Source: Adiantum capillus-veneris (lineage: Eukaryota; Streptophyta; Polypodiopsida; Polypodiales; Pteridaceae). From it: a DNA stretch of 64,000 bases. This document shows, one piece after another, positions 44,034 to 54,861 of this stretch (position 1 is its first letter; each line of letters opens with the position of its first letter). The DNA is taken from positions 131,749,182 through 131,813,181 of the forward strand of contig CM043967.1 of NCBI GenBank assembly GCA_014529385.2. Reading direction: 5' to 3'. The translations under genes and the position numbers were made by a program. The notes under the pieces were generated by a model, which saw only the letters and a list, made by a program, of their open reading frames with translations, searched no databases and was not told the origin of the DNA.

Positions 44034-45877
44034 TGTTGGCTTTGGAACCATTTCAAAAATGGGGTTTAGATTTTATGGGACCCATTAATCCTCCTGCTAA
44101 GTTCACACAAAACAAATATATTTTGGTTGCTACAGATTATGCGACAAAGTGGGTGGAAGCTGTTGCTCTAAAGGATAATACAGCGACGAGTGTGGCAAAG
44201 TTTTTGTACAAGAATATTATGACCAGGTTTGGATGCCCAATTGAATTGGTTTTTGATCAGGGAAAGCATTTTATCAACAAAGTAATCAAACAATTGACTG
44301 AATTGCACCTCATTATCCATAAGAAGTCTACTATCTACTATCCTCAAGCAAACGGACAACCGGAGAGTACCAACAAAACCCTGATTAAGATTTTGAAGAA
44401 GATTGTTGAGGAGAACAGTACGGATTGGGATACTAAATTGGATTCTGCATTATGGGCCTATCGTACTGCTTTTAAAGTGACAACAGGTCAAACACCTTTC
44501 AGGTTGGTGTACGGATTGGAGGCTATTGTCCCGATGGAGTTTGTTGTGCAAAGTTTGAGGATAGCTATTGACCATAAGTTGTCAGATGAAGAGTCTTTGC
44601 CAAATATATTGGAGGCACTTTTGAATTTGGATGAAGATAGACTTTTGAGTGCTTACATGGCGGAGGCTGTGCAAAGACGTCGTCAAGCATGGATGGAGAG
44701 GAACATTAAATACAAAACTTTCACAGAAAAGGATTGGGTGATGGTGTATACCAGCAAATTGGGTCTTCGACCAGGCAAACTTAAATTGAGATATGTTGGG
44801 CCCTATCAGATTGCACATATGATTGGGCGGTCGACTTATATTTTGCAGGATGCAAACGGAGCTCTGATCCCCAAACCTTTTAATGGATTGAGACTCAAAC
44901 CATTTCAAGGTAATCCACCAAGCGATGGTCAATTGAGTCAAATTGGGATTTTTTCAATAGATTGCCAACCTTCTATCATGATTAATACAAATGGGGGTGA
45001 CTTGATTACTTCGACATGTGAGAAAACTTTACACGCAACATCATTAACTTGTGCTTTGCGAGGAGAGGTGAAGGAAATAAGTGCAGCATTTTCACCACAA
45101 GCGACCAAAACGCAGTCTTTCATTCGAAGTCAAGCTTTCTATAACGCTACTAGAATGCAAACACGTACCAGCAACCGGTCTCGTAAGTCTACAAGTTCCA
45201 CTGGTGCGGATGTTCGCGCTGATGAGGATGTGGAGGCTCTTATGCAGTCACCGATTAGTAGACAGCAGGGAGAACGCGTTACCATCGAGCATCGGTTCAT
45301 TGATTTTAAGGTGGACATTCCGCATTCGAAGGGCTTTCATGCACAATGGTTGCAATCAATCAATTTGCTGGAGTATGCAAGGTTGCCATGGAGTAGGTGG
45401 AGGCACACGACAAAAGTTGGAATGCATGTAAGCAATCTTGTGGAGAACAATGGATTGGTTGGCTATGGAGTGTACTTATCTGCGGAGTTAGTGTCCAAAG
45501 TGTTTGGTTTGCAGCAAGGGGAAGAAAATCACGTTGACACGGCATTGGAGCAGGTTATGGATAGAGAATTTGGCAAGTGTGAGGGCACAAGAGGATACTA
45601 CTTGATTAAAAATGTGGCTAACCCGGATAGAGCTTTGCAAATCAAATGGTTTCTGGAGAGATTTTTGCTGTTGGTCAAGTTGGAATATGTATCTAGGGAG
45701 AACTATGCGATTATATCTTCGGCAGAGCAGGGCAGAAATTTTGGTTGGGCAAATATGTTGTATGACAGGTTACATTCAGAGGTTTTTTGCAAAGATAAGA
45801 GGAAGACTCAGAGGTCCACCAAGATTGGTCCATTAATCCAGCTATTTTCAGTTATGTCAGAAATAATGCACTGCTAA
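44009..45877 (+). pseudogene. Integrase core fused to a long unknown region
   Basis: Integrase: [15 protein letters not shown] (first catalytic D), FDQGKHFI (second D), YYPQANGQPESTNKTL (E), WAYRTAFKVTTGQTPFRLVYG, then RYVGPYQIAHMIGRSTYIL and NGLRLKPFQ, where integrases usually end (about 44910). The frame stays open for another ~320 codons: a Ser/Thr-rich spacer, then a folded-looking region of about 180 residues (IEHRFIDFKVDIPHSKGFHA, HTTKVGMHVSNLVENNGLVG, VSKVFGLQQGEE, ANMLYDRLHSEVFCK). The stop TAA at 45875 probably follows a frameshift near 45800, because the neighbouring frame continues sensibly (DWSINPAIFSYVRNNALLRS). No chromodomain; the extra region is not assigned. Confidence 0.88.
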
Positions 45878-47302
45878 GGAGTTTGTCAGAGGGGGCTGTA
45901 CAGTCAGATCATCTTCAGGGGGCTACTACCATTGTTCAGGCTACTGTCAGACACCCAGCAGGAAGTTCTAAAACAAGAAAGAAGAAAAGGGGGGATATTA
46001 AGGAGGATGATGCACAAGACAGGGTCAAACAAATTTATGATGGCTGCAGGTTATTCACATGAAGTTTGCAAGGATACACTAAATTTAAAGAAGCCTGACC
46101 CAACAGATTTGCCACCATCAGGCTCCAAATCAGTGAAAAAGGTGCTTAGGATCAGAAAGAGAAAAGTTGCAGAAATGTCTTCAGAAGGAGATCTGGAACC
46201 AGTTGGACAACAGTTAGAGGGGTTTCAGACTGCTGAGAGTAATTTTGAGGACATTCCTTATGCAAGATGCTTGGAATCTGTGAATCTGATTGGAGATTAT
46301 GTTGGACAGCAGAAAATTAACTCTAATATTTTGATTAGTGATAATCAAAAGTTGAAGCAAGAAGTTGCATATTTGAAGTTTGAGATGAAAAATAAAACAG
46401 TGTCTGATGACGAGGTGGATGCAATCAAGGCAAAGTTGAGATCCACAGAGTCTGACTTGGAGTGTGCTCTCAAGCAAGTGAACTTCTACAGTGAACAGGT
46501 TCATAGAAGTGAGAGCAGTGCAAGGATATATAAAGAATGGATGATGGAATAGGAGAGTATATTCCATCAACAACTTGAAGTGTTGTCCACTGTGAATGTG
46601 ACATTGGAAGCAGAAAATAAAGTTTTACTTGACAGAGTTTCAGCATGCAAAGAGGTGGAAAAGAAGATTAAGGAGTGTGCAGATGATGAGCTGGAAATTG
46701 AAGGTTATTTTATGTCAGGGACAGATGTTGACACCATGAAGATGGAGCTGCAGAAGCATTTGGAACCTATATGGGCTGAAATGAAGGAAAAACTGTTGGA
46801 GGTGTCTTCTAAGCCCTATAAAGAGTTTGCTGAAGAGGAAAACAAAGAGGAGTATATGCTACTGCAGACTCGGTATACTGATTTGCAAGAAAAATATAAT
46901 ATGTTGTTGAAGAAACAGTTGGAAGCTGATCAGAGCACTGAAGATTTCTAAGTGCAAGAGGATAAGGAGGAGCCCTGTGAGGAGATGGAGACAACCCCTG
47001 ACAATAAAAATTTAAATGTTTTGTTTGCAGGGATTGAGCAGACCTTTGCAGAGGAGCTGAAGAGTGCTGAAGATGTTGCTGAGGAAAGTGTTCAGAGCCC
47101 TGAAGAGGAGACTAAGCCTGACAGTGCAATCAAGCAGGATTTTCAACCAAAAAAACTTAACTTTGAGGATCACGTATCTGAGGAGGGAGTAAATGAAAGT
47201 GCTGCTGCAGAGTGTGCTGACAATAAGTTGCAGATTATAGTGAAGGAATCTGAGATGACTACCCAGGAGTTCTTAGCAAACATTGCTAAGAAAAGTGGAT
47301 GA
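45800..47302 (+). pseudogene. Post-integrase coiled-coil ORF
   Basis: Continuation of the region after integrase. About 45815-46055 is best read in one frame (basic KTRKKKRGDIKEDDAQDRVK), then the original frame resumes and runs from about 46060 to 47302 with TAG at 46550-46552 and TAA at 46949-46951. It contains basic KKVLRIRKRKVAEM, then long helical heptad stretches (ILISDNQKLKQEVAYLKFEM; AKLRSTESDLECALKQVNFY; RYTDLQEKYNMLLKKQL) and an acidic tail. No membrane segment or signal peptide. The layout (basic patch, then coiled coil, between integrase and LTR) matches the ORF at 5376-6759. Function unknown. Confidence 0.7.
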
Positions 47303-47382
47303 AGATGCAATGCAAAGAGTCAAGGGAACTGTGGGTTCAGGTCCTCAAAAAGTAACTTTTTGATGCCACCGGGTGTGCCAGG

Positions 47383-47819
47383 TGTAAAAGGGGGGACCTT
47401 GACCACAAGTTACCTAGTTAAGTTAGTAAAGAAGGATATTTATGTAATGGGCAATCAGTAAACTGTCAGGTAGTGATCAGGATGCATTTAGAGAACTGAC
47501 AGACTAATCAGAGTTCTGATTGATGACTGAAACTTTAAAAGGCATGTTTTAAGGGATGCAACTTTTGGCTTGTAACTACCCTCATTTTTGGACGCCTTGT
47601 TGGGGCGAAATGTTGTTCTGTAACACGGGAATGATGATGAAGATGAAGCAGAATGTTGGTTAATGCCCTGAATGTTTCCTGTGTGTTACCTGTAATTCTG
47701 TTTACATTCTGAATGAGTCTGAAAGCATTTTGAAAATTGTTATGGAGGTTATCTTCGTGTTTCATGGATGTTGTGGGTGAAGAATGTAATTGCAATGCTT
47801 TTAGATAACCCCTATAACA
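47383..47819 (+). repeat. 3' LTR of the 9-kb gypsy element
   Basis: 437 bp, direct copy of 38746-39182, followed by the GCTTG target duplication. The tract before it (CACCGGGTGTGCCAGG) is only weakly purine-rich. Confidence 0.95.
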
Positions 47820-47875
47820 GCTTGCTTCATCTATACACCTTTGTAGAGAGACGCGGTTACGAGTTTGAGACTTTC

Positions 47876-48152
47876 AAAAACTCAACTTGATCTTCACATT
47901 CAAAGTGTGCTAAAATAACACCCAAAAAAGTAGTAATGGCAAGACACTTGCTTGGCCATTAAAATCAATGGGTACTCAACTGAATAGAGTTGTTCAATCA
48001 TGAAAGCAATCACACTGATGGATTATAAAAAAACTATCTCTTAGTCATTCCAAAATAAGTGGCAAGAGATGGCTCTTAGCCCTTCCTATTACCGTATTGA
48101 CATAGAGAGATGTCAATAAAGTTATGCCTAGTCTCACCTTTCTTGCATAGAA

Positions 48153-48209
<57 letters not shown>

Positions 48210-48470
48210 CTGGGTTGAGGAAAACCCCTTATTCTACTGTGTTGTATGCCCTTGCAAATGCTCCAATGCAGACCATGTCTATGCCATAGCTTATCCTATA
48301 AGCGTACATCACTGTGCTTGTACAACGCTCTTGTAGAGAGGTGTACCAAACTGCACATCTGGACCCACCTAGCGTATATTTAGTAATGATTGTACCAAGG
48401 TGACGCAGGTATGGCACTTTTCCATCGAATAAACATAAAGCATTAAATGTGAAGATCAAGTTGAGTTTTT
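47876..48470. repeat. 25-bp perfect inverted repeat bounding 595 bp
   Basis: 47876-47900 (AAAAACTCAACTTGATC...) is the exact reverse complement of 48446-48470. The interior holds a GA microsatellite (about 48153-48206) and no gene. Looks like terminal inverted repeats of a small non-autonomous DNA element, but flanking bases (CTTTC / CATGT) give no clear target duplication. Confidence 0.6.
48153..48206. repeat. (GA)n microsatellite
   Basis: About 27 GA repeats inside the inverted-repeat unit. Confidence 0.95.
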
Positions 48471-49737
48471 CATGTTCTCCATGATAATACTTCCGCTATC
48501 GATGTTCTCCATGTATGGGTGTTTTCCCGGATCATGGCAAGCTGTAACAACTACACAGTGATTGTGCACCCCATGCATAGACATAGGTAGAGCCCTACTC
48601 CTAAAGCCTTGCTTTTCCATAGTTTTGAGTGGTACTTCCTCGACACTAGGTCGAAGATAGTACAAGCGTCAAATGTTTTGAACAACTGTAAGATAACAGA
48701 TTTTTACACCAGCCTTGCTGGGAGGTATCCTCATACACCGTACTCCTACTCCATAAGCATATCGAGGAGTGCCACGCATTGAAAGCATAAAAGTGAGACA
48801 AGTAGTAGCTATCGTAAACATATAAACAAAGCGTACCTGCACTCTTGCCAATTACTCGTGGAAAAGTTGCATGCCATGAACGCTAGGCAACCTTGCCTTT
48901 GCATCAACATTCAACTTGCAGCGATCACTCCATAGAATCCTGATGATCATAATCGATTCTTGCAAGCACTTCACTGTGAAAAGTCTTACCTAGACTTATT
49001 CGTAATCCTTGAGCCTTTTTGAGGCTTACTCAAACCTTGCCTTGGTTATATTGGTGAGGCCATGTGCTTTTATATGCTTGGAAACCTTGTGCCAGATTGA
49101 CTTGCCAACTTTAAGACGAGGCTACTTTACCTCGGTAGAACTTGCAGACGTTCTACAACAAAATGTCAAAGTAGGTTTCTGTGTTTGCAATGACCCTGGT
49201 CTGACTCCTTGCCACAACTTCTTGAGGCCCTTAAGCATGGGAACTGCCTCATGTCAAGAAGCCCTAAGGTCAAAAGTGACCTTATGTGTGAACATGCCGT
49301 AGCTATGGCGGGCTGCATGCTGCCGTGCAGAAGGAGAGAAGCCATCGCTCGCAGGGGGATTGTTGCCACAGGGTGGCCCAGTGAGACGAATCCTCATCCA
49401 CCCTCTCCAGCACTTCAAACAAGCCCAAGAGTGAGAATTTTTGTGCAAGTCAACAAGCATGCCCTCCCACCTCAAGGTATCGTTTCCATGACTGCCTTCC
49501 CGCCTAGCAAGGGATTCTGCACACATGGTGTGCCTTGACCCCGACCACTTGCTTAGCCACCTTGCACACCACGGTTTGCATGATCATGCAAGACCATGCA
49601 CATCCTGCTCCTCAAAACAAGGGAGAGAGAGAAGACTTCGGAGAGATGGAGGCCATGCCTCATGCTGAGATCGAGAGAAGGAGAGACCAAGAGAGAGATA
49701 GTCCTTCCCCCTCCTCCATAGCTATCCCCTCCCCTGA
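48471..49737. other. No gene recognised; internal side of a minus LTR
   Basis: Because a minus-strand LTR and primer site lie at 49738-50210, this should be the 5' internal part of a minus-strand element. Several open frames (for example minus 49254-49526) show no gag or pol motif. GA-rich purine stretches at 49620-49700. Confidence 0.4.
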
Positions 49738-49749
49738 GCTTTGATACCA
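49738..49749 (-). promoter_or_regulatory. Met-type primer-binding site
   Basis: TGGTATCAAAGC on the minus strand matches the initiator-Met site TGGTATCAGAGC at 11 of 12 positions and lies one base after the LTR end at 49751. Confidence 0.75.
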
Positions 49750-49750
49750 G

Positions 49751-50210
49751 TGAAAGATATAGGGGACTGGAACATGATAATCTCCACCCAACCATGTTCT
49801 CTATATAGGCCCTTGGCATGCTAAACATAGAGACCCCCTTGATTGCATGTCCGTCCTGGCCCTTGGCCCTGCCCGGTCCTACCCTTGGCATGATAGGGGA
49901 TATATATCTTACATTTGGGTGTTGCTGACCATCACGTCGCACTGCAGGTTGATTGGATTTGATAAATTTCTTGTCTCTTGCTATTGTTGACCATTGTATT
50001 GCACTGTAGAGATGGGCTAGGTATTTTAAATCGTTCATCAGTGACTGCTACTAACTACCACGTCTCACTGCAAGGAGATTGGGATTATAAACTTTTTTGT
50101 CTGTGGTTGTTGCTGACCGTTGCGTCACACTGCAGGGAGGAGTTTGTTGTTGGTTGTCATTATTATCCATGAAATGTTTTTGTTTAGAACTATTTACAAC
50201 CATATATGTC
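49751..50210 (-). mobile_element. LTR (minus) containing minisatellite units
   Basis: The minus strand ends CCTATATCTTTCA next to the Met-type primer site. CTATATAG near 49800 is a promoter candidate. 49905-50160 holds four to five ~60-bp TTGCTGACC...GTCGCACTGCAGG units of the same family as 28940-29800. The start, about 50210, is set only by where gag sequence begins. Confidence 0.6.
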
Positions 50211-50220
50211 AAATTTATAT

Positions 50221-51650
50221 CTATTCTAGATCTACCTTACTTATATTTTCTTGGTGGCCTAGCTTGGTGGCCAACTCTGTGGATATGAAATTGTGAGTAG
50301 AACCATGGTCAAAGAGAATAAAAGCATCATGGTCTCTTACATTTCCCCAAGCATGGCATAGAGGAGATCCTTTGTGGTGAGCTTCCTCTTCTTGGATTTT
50401 GACCAAGGTAGATCTAGGAGGCTCATTTCATATATTCTTGTGGGGGCAAGCACTATAAGCATGCCCTTACTCCCCGCACTTGAAACAATGGTTATCCTTA
50501 CAATAATTCTCAAGGTCTTCAGGAGAGAGTTTATTTTTGCCTTTACAAACTCCTTTCTCCTTAGCTTTGTTGTTGTTGGCGTTGCCTTTAGGAGACTTTT
50601 GGACATTGTCCCTCCCCTTAGGCTCGTTATTACGGTCCTTGTTCTCCGTGGGCTTAAGATTTCTCTTAGCCCCTTGTTGGAAATTGATCCAGGAAGCCGC
50701 CATGGTATGGTGTATGACCGCAGATATGGTGCGTGGCCTTTGGGAGTTGACATACTCTGCCATATCTTCAGTTAGACCCGCACAAAATTGTTTTTTTTTC
50801 TCTCCAAAATACATCTTTTTGAAGAAAGTGGCTTTGAGATGTAAGTCCCAAAACTTGTCTACATATTTGTGAATAGATTTGTACGGAGAAAGCTTCAAAC
50901 TTTTCCATTCGATGAGTACTTTGTCTTTGGCATCGGTGGCCAAAAACTACTTCATGATGGAAGCTCTTAAATCTTTCTATGTTTGTGGAGCTTCACCGTT
51001 TTCCCGTAGGCTAGACCACTATTGCCTATGGACTTTTGAAAATACATAGCTACATGGCATAGCTTAGAGGACTCCGTGAAGCCCTCATCTCCAAACGCCG
51101 CATTGAACTATTGGATGAAGGCCAAGACTTTGTCTGTAGCACCAAAGGTGCCAACGTAGGTAAGAAAAGAGGTGTTCTTTCCTACCTCTTTGAAATTTTT
51201 GAGCTTGGACGACCTCTTCTACGTGGTATAGGATTTCCTATGGCCTCTTCTTTTTGGTGGTTCAAAAGTTGCACCATCACTTTCTTCAGTGGAGGAAGAA
51301 TTTGAAGAGGATGGAGAAGAGGGTGACCTCTTTCTCGTCTTTTTCTTCTGTTGTTCCTCCTTGTGTGCACCATCACTTTCTTCATAAGAGGAAGATGATG
51401 ATGAAGAAGATGGAGAAGAGGGTGACCTCTTTCTCACCTTTTTCTTCTCTTGTTTTCTATCATCCCTCTTTGAATTATGGTGTGGAGAAGTGTGCGATGG
51501 TCTTCTCCATTTATGGGCTATTGGAGAAAATTTTTGCCCGCCGTATTTTGGAACCATCTCCGCTGAGGTGGCAGAGACTCACTTCATTCTCATTCCTTCA
51601 GTGGGGGCTCTACCATTGAAACTTGAGTTCTCTTTTGGGAAGGAGTTGCA
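50221..51650 (-). pseudogene. Chromovirus gag and protease start, minus copy
   Basis: Minus strand, several frames. Upstream part: Arg/Ser-rich repeats (KRSPSSPSSS...EESDGA, twice), then FKEVGKNTSFLTYVGTFGAT and FNAAFGDEGFTESSKLCHVA. Core: LIEWKSLKLSPYKSIHKYVD, FFKKMYFGEKKKQF, LTEDMAEYVNSQRP, CCHC knuckle with a stop inside (CFKCGE-*-GHAYSACP), and protease ILFDHGSTHNFISTELATKLG, where the match is cut by the LTR at about 50280. Closely related to 22207-22800 on the plus strand and supplies the gag part missing there. Confidence 0.85.
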
Positions 51651-51849
51651 TCATCAAGTAGTAGATTTTTGAGCCCTTCGTACGGTGTTGGGGGATTTTT
51701 GTTTGAAAGGTGAGCCAGGAAGGCACGAGGCCTATGGCTATGAGAGGTGTGAGGAAGAGAGTTGCAACAGACACAATTAATGGAGACAGAGCTTAAAACA
51801 AATAGCTTGATCACCAAAACTTGAATACCTAAAACAGACAATGAACAAT

Positions 51850-54200
51850 ACCACTGTTTGAATTAAATGCTAATTGTGGAGTTTTAAGCTCCTTACATCG
51901 ACTTCACCTGCCTTAATGGGCCTACCAAGATTATCTCGATGATTTTTCTCTCCTTCATCCATCCATTGCCGCTTCAAATTTAAGAGGAAGAGCATGATCT
52001 TCTCTTTGTATATGGTTATAGGAGCTTGTTGCATGAGAGTTGGTTATGGAGTTTAGGATCGGCATAGAATTGGTTTAGCATAGGATTAGAATGGTTTAGG
52101 AGGGTTTGAATAAGATTCGAATGGCCAACGAGGTTTAGCTTAGGATTACGATGATTAACAAGCTTTAGATTAGGATTATCATGGGTTATGGAAGCTTGAT
52201 TAAAGAAAGCTTAGGATTATGATGGCTAAGGATATTTGAGGATTATTGGCTTAATGGATTATGGAAGCTTGATAAGCGGATTAGGGAAGCTTGGTTTAGA
52301 GAGCTTATGATTTTATGGCTAAGGCAATTCGAGGATTATGATGGTTTGGTTTAGAGCTTAGGATTATGTTGGCTTGCTTTAGAGAGCTTGGGCTTATAAT
52401 GAAGCTTGGTTCAAGAAAAGCCTTGGATTCTCCTGCTAAGGAATGCCCAAAGAAGACACAAAAGAGCCGCTCCCTCCTTTTTTATAGTAGCCCCCTTTTG
52501 GCTGCATGGGAAACTCTCCTCTTTCTATTCCTGGCTAACCCATTAGTGATATCGCTAATGGGCACGGCCTCTTGATGACGTGGGAGGAGATTTCGGAGCA
52601 GCACTAAAAATGGCGGAACCGGTGCCGAAAGGCTTCTCCATATCCAGCTGAGGACGTCCCATTTCTTCGCCACCTTCATTTGAGAGCCACGTTGGCCTGC
52701 ACGAGCCCATCTCCCTCCGTCCTGCGCTTCCCTCGCTGCCTGTCCACGCCATCCTTCCTTTTTCCTTTTGTTCACACCCTCTTTTATTTAGGGTGGCCAT
52801 TGAATTTATGTTGGGTGGGTGACCCTTAAAGGGCACCCCATTGCCTTGGGTGGCCATAGCTACATAGTGAAGGTCACCACATTTGACATGCATATCAACT
52901 AAAGCTTCCATTGCTTCGAACACCACATTTGGTATACATATACAGCAAAGCAATGCCTAGCTTCTCCATTGGGCAGCCATAGTCCTTAAGCTCATGGCCC
53001 TTGGCCATGGGCGGCCAGAGTAAAGGGGCCATATTTGGCATACTTATTGTTCAAGGCAATGCCTGCACTATGAACTCATCAAGATCTTTTTGTGCTCTCA
53101 TAACGGCACCATAGTAGGCATACACGTGTCAAAACCCGTCAAAGGCAATGCCAAGCACGACTTCGGTTCCCCACAATTCGGCTTACATGTCCATCAAGAC
53201 AAGACATTATGTGTAAAAAAAGGCTTTCGTTTCGGCCCACATTTGGCATACATATCAGGCACTGCATTGCATTAATCATGTAAACCAGTCAACTTGAAAA
53301 TACATTGCTAGTGAAGACGGCCTTCGGTTGCCACCTTATTTGGCACATATATTGACCAAGGCATATATTCTGCTCCGACGGCTCCATTTCCCAGAACCTG
53401 GCTGAAGCTCAAAAAATTACCAGATGAACTTGACTGATCAAGGCGACCAGAGCGGGTCGGAACCTGCTCTTGGTGATACTTAAACTAGCCATATCTTGTC
53501 AAGCGAAATGCAGATCGACAAACTGGAAATACCGACATGCTCCTAGGAATGAGCACTTCAGGCCCATGCATGTATATCATCCTTGACCTTTTATCAGCAG
53601 CTACCCAATCTGGTACGGATCTGCTACCGACTCAACTTCAAACTGTCATAACTTCTTATCTGTAGCCGTAAAGACAAGCCTGTAGAGCCCTTCAAGTACT
53701 TCAACTTTGATCAATAAAATCCCAGCTATGACCACTTCAAGCATACTCACTGTTTAGCATTACCAAGACATCTTTTGGCCCTTAGAGCTGCATCTGGCCA
53801 CTTTTAACTTAAAATTGGCTTGTTAGCTCGGGGGGTTCACTATGTGTAAAACTACCATATCACGTGCGTTCAGGACATGTTTGTAAAACCCCTTATCTGT
53901 GAATATTGTTAAGAATATAATGTACCCTTTTCTTTTAAAATCTGTAAGTTTTTTTCAAATTTGAAAAAATAATGCCCTTCTGTATATATATTTCTGTAAG
54001 TTTCAAGAACTTTAAATACCCTTCTGTTGAACTCACATGATAGGTTACATTTTTATTAAGTGACCTCCCCGGGCTTGTTAGCAAGCCCTTATTACTGCTG
54101 AATAATCCTATAGGATTCAAATAAACCTGATTGGCATCTCTTTGCTCATTTTCTTGCCATGGAAGCGGAGCGGCACGACAACGGATCCTCTTCTTCTTCC
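51850..54200. other. Non-coding insert with degenerate repeats
   Basis: Separates the minus gag (to about 51840) from another minus gag start and LTR at 54205-56455. 52030-52400 is a degenerate TTAGGATTATGATGG/GGAAGCTTG repeat. 52870-53370 repeats a CACATTTGGCATACATAT...GGCAATGCC core about seven times at 40-110 bp spacing. A minus-strand CTATAAAAAAGGAGGG near 52475-52490 and TGGTAT at 51850-51855 hint that it includes a minus LTR. No gene supported. Confidence 0.45.
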
Positions 54201-54204
54201 ATTA

Positions 54205-54456
54205 TCAGAGAGAGGCCTCTTTTGGAAGTCTCACAAGGAGGCTTCGTAGGTACTCTCTCTTTTTGGTGGGGAGTTTGGAGAATCCCATGAGCACGTAGGT
54301 GCTGTTGCACTTCACTTTGGAGGATGGATTGCCCATGGCTTGTTGAAGCCTAGAAACAAGGTAGTTAACAAGCATAGGGGCATCATTAGTAGCATGCTCA
54401 TTAGCAAAATCAAGGCTATTAACATTGATTTCACTCTCTTTACTATTGTTAGCCAT
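54205..54456 (-). CDS. Probable gag N-terminal fragment after the chromovirus LTR
   Basis: Minus strand, 83 codons starting MANNSKESEINVNSLDFANE, about 390 bases after the primer site. Contains MLVNYLVSRLQQAMG and KKREYLRSLLVRLPKEA, plausible for a gag start but without a diagnostic motif. It ends in a stop at 54205 and further gag is not adjacent, so it is probably broken by the 51850-54200 DNA. Confidence 0.4.
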   Translation of the reverse strand: MANNSKESEINVNSLDFANEHATNDAPMLVNYLVSRLQQAMGNPSSKVKCNSTYVLMGFSKLPTKKREYLRSLLVRLPKEASL

Positions 54457-54848
54457 TCTAACAACTTTTAGGTGTAAAATGTTTTAAATGTACTTTGGCA
54501 CTTCAAGCCCTAGTTGCTATTCCCGTTAACCCATTTAGAAAAGCAGTCAAGCTCCTATACCCATGGCTTGAATATCATTAATTGCAAGGAATACAAGAGA
54601 GGGTCTTTCAACACCAAAACAGTACCGGCTCCTGTCAAGCCTATAATAGCTCAACAGTGGTTAAGCCGTAGACAAACCCCGTAGGACTCTACTATTAAGA
54701 ACATAGCTTGCGATGGTGATCCCCCATTATCTGCACAAAGCATGCGCACTTCAAGGCTAAAAAATCCCTAATATACTTACTCAATTTCACTTAATAATAC
54801 CAACCATTTATAGTTAGCTTGAGGACCTCCCTTCTTGAGAAACCTTGT

Positions 54849-54860
54849 GCTCTGATACCA
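54849..54860 (-). promoter_or_regulatory. Initiator-Met tRNA primer-binding site
   Basis: TGGTATCAGAGC on the minus strand, the classical plant site complementary to the initiator-Met tRNA 3' end, one base after the LTR end at 54862. Confidence 0.9.
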
Positions 54861-54861
54861 A

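Larger units (their letters stand above)
38741..47824 (+). mobile_element. Complete non-chromoviral gypsy element with extra 3' ORF and TSD
   Basis: Target duplication GCTTG at 38741-38745 and 47820-47824. LTRs 38746-39182 and 47383-47819 are both 437 bp, begin TGTAAAMGGGGGGACC, end CCTATAACA and differ at about 19 positions by eye (around 4%). Internal order: leader ORF, gag-protease, RT-RNase H, integrase fused to a long unknown region, coiled-coil end. All coding parts were probably one or two long frames before stops, a 58-bp duplication and a deletion. No chromodomain and no second RNase H. Related in pol to the minus element at 4949-9555, but the LTRs differ. Confidence 0.93.
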
